Shown piece by piece: positions 58,331 to 64,000 of a stretch of DNA of 64,000 nucleotides. The stretch covers positions 1 to 64,000 of the forward strand of contig CAJZHL010000004.1 of NCBI GenBank assembly GCA_916048055.1, given 5' to 3'. Under the pieces are notes generated by a model, which was not told the origin of the DNA, did no database searches, and worked only from the letters and a program-made list of their open reading frames with translations. This DNA comes from Pedinophyceae sp. YPF-701 (taxonomy: Eukaryota; Chlorophyta; Pedinophyceae). Made by a program: the position numbers and the translations under genes. Every line of letters begins with the position of its first letter. The stretch's first letter is position 1.

Positions 58331-60616
58331 ATGAGCGGGCGACACGAGAGCCACAGGGTGCACAAGGTGAGAGGCGCACGCCAGGCCCCCGCGGACGCAC
58401 GCAGTCGCACGCAGTCAGAGAAGGTTGCCTCCCAACACAGACTCGCACAGCGCTGGACTCGCTCGCGCGAGAAAGCCCGCCTGCTGAGCTCTGGTCGCCT
58501 CCCTGCCCCACGGCTGTCGCAGGGCGGGGAAGCGGGCGGCACCACGGCGGCCGCGGCGCTGTTTGAGCGCGTGTTGTGGGAGGTGCCCGGCGTGGTGGAG
58601 CGGCTTCCCGACAGCGACAAGACGAGCCTGCTGGCGGCGAGCTGGGGCGCGCTCGAGGCGGTGGTGCGGAGCTGCGACGTGACGCTGGACCTGGACTGGG
58701 GCGACGCAGGCCACCGCCTCGAGAGGGCTCTCAGCGGCGACGTCGATCATCCTCGGCTCACTGCACTGCCATCAGCAATGGCGCGGAGGCTACGTGCTGG
58801 TCAGTGCAGAGGACAGGTCCGCGTTAGGGGCGTCGGGGTGGCGATGACGGACGCGGAAGCGCTGGTGGAGGCGCTGCCGCGCGCGTACCCGCCGCCCCCC
58901 CGAGTGTTGTCCGGGTACTGGGTGCAGTTCGTGTCGCGGCTCATTGACGTAGTGTCGGAGACGGCAGCGGGCCCGATGCGCGTGACGACGCTGGTCATGT
59001 CCGGGTCGGGGTGCAGGGCGGACGAGATGGGCGAGCTGCGGGCGGTGCTGGCGCGGCCTGCGGTGCGGGACAACCTGCGGTCGTTGAGCCTGGTGGTGTT
59101 CGACAACCTGGCCGCGGAGCTGCACGGGAGCCTGCGGGGGATGGAAACGCTGCGGAGGCTCACGGTGCACGGACGGGCAAGATCCGTGGGCGGCGTGGAT
59201 CGACATTACATGCGGTGCAGCCCTGCGCTGGCCACGTTGATGTGCGAGTGCGCGTTCGTGGAGCGGGTGGAGCTCCGGAACCTCGAGCTCGGCGCGGACA
59301 CTGTGGAGATGGTCCTGGACTGGCTGGCGGCACCTACGCCTCTGCGGCACCTACGCCTCGACGGCTGCGATGTCGGCGATGATGCACTTGACATCCTTGA
59401 TCGGCGGTTTGAATCGGGCAATCCGCTGCAGCACCTGAGGGTGCTCGACGCGAATGTTTATCAGGAATGGAACCGCGACTGCGGCCCGTCAACCCTGATG
59501 GACTGCGTGTGGAAGGACGTGCCGAACTTGGAGCGACTGTCGCTGTTGTACGACACTCTCAACTGGCAGGAAGAGAACGAGGCGATCGCGCAGATGCTAC
59601 GGACGACGACTGCGCTGCGGCGGCTGGATGTCGGAGCACATCACGTCGCTGGGCACGACTTTATTTCGGCCGAAGAAAGCGTGAAAGAGGTGGCGAGGAT
59701 CGTCGCCGCGCTGGGGGACAACAAGACGGTCGAGGTGGCGCGCTTCCGGATGGCAGACGACCTGCGCGCCTGTGCGGGCATCATCACGGCGTTCGCGGCG
59801 GCTCTGCGGAGCAACAGCACCTTGAAGGAGCTGTGGCTGGAGGAGGACTGGGAACAGTGCTCTGGTCGAAGGGTCGAGATCACGGCCGACGAGGACGCCT
59901 ACGCGGCGGCGGTGCAAGACCTCTTCGACGCTCTGGGCGTCAACACGTCGCTGGAGACCCTGGTACTCCCCCACAGTTGCGGCCGCGGGGTTGTCACCCT
60001 CGCCGGGACATTCGGCACCGGCATGGCGCGCAACCGCACGCTACGGCATCTGGAGCTCCCGGGGACGTGGAACTTGTCTTGCGACGGCGTGCTGCAGATG
60101 GCAAGGAGTATCGCTCACGTGGAAAGTCTTCGCTCGCTGTCAGTTGATCTGAGGGACGCCGCGCAGGTCTGCGCCTTGATTGATGGGCTGTGGGGCAACA
60201 AGGACTGCAGAAGCCAGCTCCAGCGCCTCCGGCAAGGTGGCGTAGGTCTAGAGGGCGGACTCGCACGGAAGTTGGCAGACGTGCTAGCCCATGAGCAGTG
60301 CACACTCCAGGAGCTGGACCTCGAATGGACCGACTTCGAAGCAGCAGGGACGCGGGTATTGTTCGAGGCGCTGGGGGTCAACACGTCGCTGGTGGCGCTG
60401 AACGTCTGCGTCAGGGGCAATGCAGGCAAATTCACGGAGGGCGGCATGATGCCGCTGGTCAGTGCGCTGCAAGTCAACACGACGCTGCGCTGGATGAACC
60501 TGACGTATTCTGACGGACGCAACATCCCCCCAGCGGTGACGGAGGCGCTGAAGCGTGTGCAGGCGCACGTGGTGCATTCGAGATATATCCCTGAACCTGA
60601 TGAAGATGAAGATTAG
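58331..60616 (+). CDS. Ribonuclease-inhibitor-type LRR protein with F-box-like N-terminus, copy 2
   Basis: Proposed exons 58331-58366 and 58523-60616 give 709 residues. The 156-nt intron contains no stop, so an unspliced 761-residue form could also be made. The N-terminus has FERVLWEVPGVVERLP followed by LLAASWGALEAVVRSCD, resembling a degenerate F-box. A run of LRRs of about 28 residues follows, of the NLR/RNI subfamily: LRHLRLDGCDVGDDAL, LERLSLLYDTLNW, NSTLKELWL, NTSLETLVLP, NRTLRHLELPG, CTLQELDLEWTDFEAAG and NTSLVALNV. The protein is intact, soluble and likely cytosolic or nuclear. An SCF substrate-receptor role is inferred only from layout. A TGTAA lies about 17 bp after the stop and may be a poly(A) signal. 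Confidence 0.8.
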   Translation: MSGRHESHRVHKVRGARQAPADARSRTQSEKVASQHRLAQRWTRSREKARLLSSGRLPAPRLSQGGEAGGTTAAAALFERVLWEVPGVVERLPDSDKTSLLAASWGALEAVVRSCDVTLDLDWGDAGHRLERALSGDVDHPRLTALPSAMARRLRAGQCRGQVRVRGVGVAMTDAEALVEALPRAYPPPPRVLSGYWVQFVSRLIDVVSETAAGPMRVTTLVMSGSGCRADEMGELRAVLARPAVRDNLRSLSLVVFDNLAAELHGSLRGMETLRRLTVHGRARSVGGVDRHYMRCSPALATLMCECAFVERVELRNLELGADTVEMVLDWLAAPTPLRHLRLDGCDVGDDALDILDRRFESGNPLQHLRVLDANVYQEWNRDCGPSTLMDCVWKDVPNLERLSLLYDTLNWQEENEAIAQMLRTTTALRRLDVGAHHVAGHDFISAEESVKEVARIVAALGDNKTVEVARFRMADDLRACAGIITAFAAALRSNSTLKELWLEEDWEQCSGRRVEITADEDAYAAAVQDLFDALGVNTSLETLVLPHSCGRGVVTLAGTFGTGMARNRTLRHLELPGTWNLSCDGVLQMARSIAHVESLRSLSVDLRDAAQVCALIDGLWGNKDCRSQLQRLRQGGVGLEGGLARKLADVLAHEQCTLQELDLEWTDFEAAGTRVLFEALGVNTSLVALNVCVRGNAGKFTEGGMMPLVSALQVNTTLRWMNLTYSDGRNIPPAVTEALKRVQAHVVHSRYIPEPDEDED

Positions 60617-60970
60617 CTGTGATGCGCACTGTTGTTGTAACATTTGTCTTTCTCGTTGTCCCTCCCCATTCGACTGACAATGCACATCCCCAAGCCGGCA
60701 AGCAAGCACCCGCTGCCGCCGCGAGTCCCGTCAGCACACATCCCGCAGGGTGTTGCTGCGCCTGCTCCCCGCGGAGCCGTGCTCCCCTACCACGGTGGTC
60801 ACACCGCGCAGCCGTGGTCACAGTGTGACCTCAGGTGTGGTACGTTTGTCTCTCCTGCATGTTCAATACACCGCGCGCTGGTGGATGCGTGCGTGACCGT
60901 CTTCCCGCGCGCCCCATCACGCCCGCGCGACGCTCTCCGCAAACCACGAGTCCACCGCTCACACGCCGGC
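60617..60970. other. Intergenic between convergent stops
   Basis: 354 bp between the LRR stop and the stop of the TPR protein on the other strand. No gene is visible. TGTAA near 60,634 may serve the LRR transcript. Confidence 0.45.
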
Positions 60971-62821
60971 CTACAGCTCCGAGTGCGGCCCCGGGCTCGT
61001 CGGTATTCGCCCCGCGGGCACCTTGAGCGGCGTCGACAGCAGCACGTACATCCGCCACCCGAAGTACATCGCGATGACCACGTACGCCGCCAACATCCAC
61101 CGCCGCACGGCCGGCGACATCAGCTCGCCGTCCGCCGCGCCCCCCGCCGCCCCGCGCGCCTCGTCGTCCACGCCGCTCGTCCGCACCGCCCTGTCGAGCC
61201 GCGCCACCTCCAACGGGTCGTTCAAATCGATCCCGGAGCGCTGCGCCATCTCCACCGCCTCCGGCGGCAGCCCGTCGAGGTCGAGCTTGCTCCGCGACGA
61301 CGCCTTCGACGCCACGGCCGAGCCCCTGCAACCAGCGCGCAACGACCCACATCTCATGCGGCCGCGGGTCTCCCGCCGCGGAACGTCGCGCCGGGCGCCC
61401 CCAATCAACACGACAACGCCCCGCCGAACGGATCAGCGCAGATCGGGCCATAGATCGGCTTCCCGCAGCAACAGACACCCGCGTCCATGCCTGCAATGCC
61501 GTACCTGGGCGAGGCGCCGCTCCGCGACTGCCGCGTCCCGCCCTTCGAGGACCGCCGCACCCGCGCCTCCTCCACCTCGCTCCCGCCCATCATCCTCCGC
61601 GCCAGCTGCGCGTCCTTGGCCTTGTGGCTCCGCGCCGCCGCCAACGCCTGCCGCATCGCCGCCGCCGCGTCCTTGTCGGCCGGGTCCTGCTTCGTCGCCA
61701 CCTTGAGCTCCGCGAGCGCCTCGGCGAGCGCCGCGCCGTCGTCCCCGCGCGCCATGAGCGTCCTAGCGCGCATCACGCGATACAGCACCTTGTCCGGACG
61801 CAGCGCCACGGCCCGCCCCGCGCAGTACTCGGCGCCGTCTGGGTCGCCGAGGTCGAGCAGGCATGCGGCCGCCGCGCACATGCTGCGCGCGAGCGCCCCC
61901 TTGGCGACCTGGCGGTCCTTCTCGGGCATGTCCTGCGCGTCAGGTGGGTGAGCAGGTGTGAGAGTCAACGTCGGGGGCTCGCGTTCCTCCGCGAACGTGG
62001 CTGCGGTGCGCCTTACGGCATGGAAGTTGGACAGTGGTGCCGCGGGGCGGTGAGACGCGGCAAGATACGTCGCGCAGATGCGCGGGAGGGGCGAGAGTGC
62101 GGGAAGGTGCTCACCGCGGTACCGTCGACGAGCTCCATCGCCTCGCTGTCTTGGTTCGGCGCGGGCCGCCGGAACCACATCAGGACACCGACGGCGAGCG
62201 TGAGCGTGTCCAGCGCCCCGGACGCGTCCCCTGACGCCATCTTTTCCTTGGCAGCGTCCGTGAGGTTCCGTGCCGTCTTGATACGCGCGCCCGGGTCCTT
62301 TCCCCGCGCCTGCGAGACGACGAGATGCGGAAGATGCGTGCGTGATGCCTCGCGTGCCGCGTCGACGCCCGAGTGCGATGCACGTGGCAGCGTTCCGTTG
62401 CGACAGAGGCGACGCGCTAGCGCCCCGCTCGCACCTCTACTATGTCCTTGCGGTCCACGACTGTGTTCTTCAGAAACTCAGGCGCGATGTTCCAGTCCCT
62501 GCGAGCGGCGGCGTCGCACGGGTCTTCGGCCGCGGCCTCGCAAACAGTGCGGCAACACCACACCGCATGCAAGGGCGCTCTGCTTCATCAAACACGGAAA
62601 CTCAGGCATGAGAATGACTTTGATACCGCTACCATCTGTCAGGCGTCCCGCCACCGCCTCGCATGCTGCGCGTCGGCGTCGCTCGTGCGCATTGGCAGGC
62701 ACACACACCTGCGTCCCGGGTGCTGCTTCAGCAGCTCGGTCTTCCGCCGCAGCGCCTCCGCCATCATGCGCTCGAGCGGACCGTCGGCCTGCGCCCCGTT
62801 CTGGCCCGCGGACGCCGGCAT
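60971..62821 (-). CDS. Tail-anchored TPR protein
   Basis: Five exons run from 62821 to 62709, 62498 to 62435, 62309 to 62115, 61932 to 61505 and 61325 to 60971, closing in phase for 384 residues. The N-terminus is helical and charged (LERMMAEALRRKTELLKQ), then DWNIAPEFLKNTVVDRKDIVE. The central part, about 60-210, shows TPR-like helix pairs: ARNLTDAAKEKMASGDASGA, AKGALARSMCAAAACLLDLG and AEYCAGRAVALRPDKVLYRV. A basic linker precedes a conserved-looking LDGLPPEAVEMAQRSGIDL. One hydrophobic span (WMLAAYVVIAMYFGWRMYVLL) lies about 25 residues from the C-terminus. It resembles a co-chaperone docking protein on an organelle membrane (for example OEP61 or FKBP-like without the PPIase), but the family is not certain. 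Confidence 0.75.
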
Positions 62822-63110
62822 CGCGCCTCCTGCTCACGGAATTCCCCTCAATGTCCAGCCCCCCTTGACAGACGAAATACGAGATCTCTCCGTACGGTGA
62901 ACGGCACGTGATCGACGCTGGCGGTCGGAACTGCGGGCGGGTGCGTGTTTCGTCGCAATTCAGACCCGGAGTTCGGACAGCGGGGCCTGTGACCTCTCAT
63001 GGGGGTCTCCTGGCGCGCCCGACGGATGCGACGTCAGGGGCGGGGAGGGCCGCGGCGCGCGAGATGGCTCAGGAGGAGAGCGGGCCGCGAACGGCGTCCA
63101 GTGAAAAACC

Positions 63111-64000
63111 ATGGCCCCCCGCAGGAAAGCGCGGGGCAGGTCGCTGCAGCTGGGGACCATGGGAGGCGCCCACTCGAAGAGCCGCCGCACCTCGTCGGCC
63201 TCGGGCGTCGAGACGATAGAGGCGAGGCTGGAGAAGAGGAAATACGCGCTGATGGACCTACCGGTGGACCTCATCATGCAGGTGACGGCACCAATCACTG
63301 TCGGACTCAACAGCCGCGCCCGCGGTCGACCGAGACCGAGCGATGCTAGGGTTTGCGCATTCTGTGCTCTGTGTATCCATCAAACACATCCTATCGTTTC
63401 GGCACCTCGAAAGTGCCTTGTATGCTGAGCACCGGCGCTGGTGGTTGAGGACACTCGATCCGTGATTCCAAGGCTCTTCCGTCCTCCGACTGCAGCACAT
63501 ACTCCCGCACCTGACTCTCGAGGACCTCGGACACGTCGTGCTGGCCTCGCGGCGCCTCAGGGAGATCGCGGAGCAGGTGGGAGGCCGTCCAACTGTGTAC
63601 ACTCGCAGCAGGATCTCCCGCGATTTCCTCGCAGCCCGTCCAACGACTCCGCGAACTGCACCGTGATTCCGCGTTGAATCAGTCGTCGCCATCGAACCCT
63701 GCTCGATGTGCTCGTACGTCGGTCGCGGCATTCGCCGCCTCGGGTGGCATCATCATCTGCGTGTGTGTGCTTGTCGACTTCATCGCAGGCGGACGCGGCG
63801 TGGGCCGGAGCGTTCGCGAAGAAGTTCGGCGGCAACGTCAACTCCGACGTCGTGCTCAAGCGCGCCGCCGAACTCGCCGGCGGTACGCACCCAGCATCAC
63901 CGCCGCATGCAACATGGAATCTCAACTCAAATTGCATCCAACAAACACACCGGATTGCCGGCTCACCCCGGCTCCGCGCGACGGCACAAGCGCCCCCGTC
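63111..64000 (+). CDS. F-box protein, 5' part (runs off window)
   Basis: Exons 63111-63281, 63496-63576 and 63789-63882 join in phase, and the intron after the third continues past or near the window end. The first 45 residues are basic and Ser-rich. Residues 47-84 form a canonical F-box: KYALMDLPVDLIMQHILPH, then LTLEDLGHVVLASRRLREIAEQ, created precisely by joining exons 1 and 2. Exon 3 (ADAAWAGAFAKKFGG, then a VLKRAAELAG helix) follows the box like the first segment of many F-box proteins. An alternative ATG is 63159. F-box proteins bind SKP1 and recruit substrates to SCF ubiquitin ligases. The substrate-binding domain lies outside the window. Confidence 0.75.

Overview
This is nuclear DNA from a eukaryote with a compact, very GC-rich genome. 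Genes lie on both strands a few hundred bases apart. They are split by short GT-AG introns (about 75-560 nt), several of which use GC-AG instead, and third codon positions are almost always G or C. The gene content includes a full-length ATM kinase, cytosolic-type PheRS alpha, the V-ATPase c'' subunit, a plasma-membrane-type Ca2+-ATPase, mitochondrial uL23m and a plant B12D-like protein. Together these suggest a unicellular alga, most likely of the green lineage, but I cannot place it to species.

Layout. (1) 1-7,700: a tandem array of four LRR genes in units of 2.1-2.4 kb, each with a degenerate F-box-like N-terminus and a conserved spacer; every copy has frame-breaking indels at the same G-run or GC-rich positions. 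(2) 8.1-12.3 kb: an unrecognised coiled-coil protein and mitochondrial ribosomal protein uL23m. (3) 13.2-29.0 kb: PheRS alpha, an acidic low-complexity membrane-anchored protein, a TMEM161-family protein, a 2Fe-2S ferredoxin-like protein, a DUF1295/steroid-5-alpha-reductase-like enzyme, an aldo/keto reductase, an unknown polytopic membrane protein and a B12D-like protein. (4) 29.9-42.1 kb: a P-type Ca2+-ATPase, a Ser/Thr kinase convergent with a PP2C phosphatase, V-ATPase c'', a probable mitochondrial protein and a small one-span membrane protein. (5) 42.8-54.1 kb: a 12-exon ATM gene, from TAN motif to FATC. (6) 55.2-60.6 kb: a tandem pair of ribonuclease-inhibitor-type LRR genes, the first broken. 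(7) 61.0-64.0 kb: a tail-anchored TPR protein and the start of an F-box gene that runs off the window.

The middle is a conserved housekeeping core. The two ends hold fast-evolving LRR families. The left LRR genes, the right LRR genes and the true F-box gene share a similar N-terminal helix pattern (hydrophobic-x-x-LP, then L-x-A-A-S or similar). I infer that all three belong to one expanded F-box/LRR superfamily evolving by duplication and decay. This is the best candidate here for something undescribed. Exon limits were derived by hand from reading frame, splice dinucleotides, intron phase and family conservation. Phases close in every model reported as CDS, apart from the frameshifted LRR copy at 1897-3100 and the F-box gene cut by the window edge. 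No tRNA, rRNA, CRISPR or transposase was seen.
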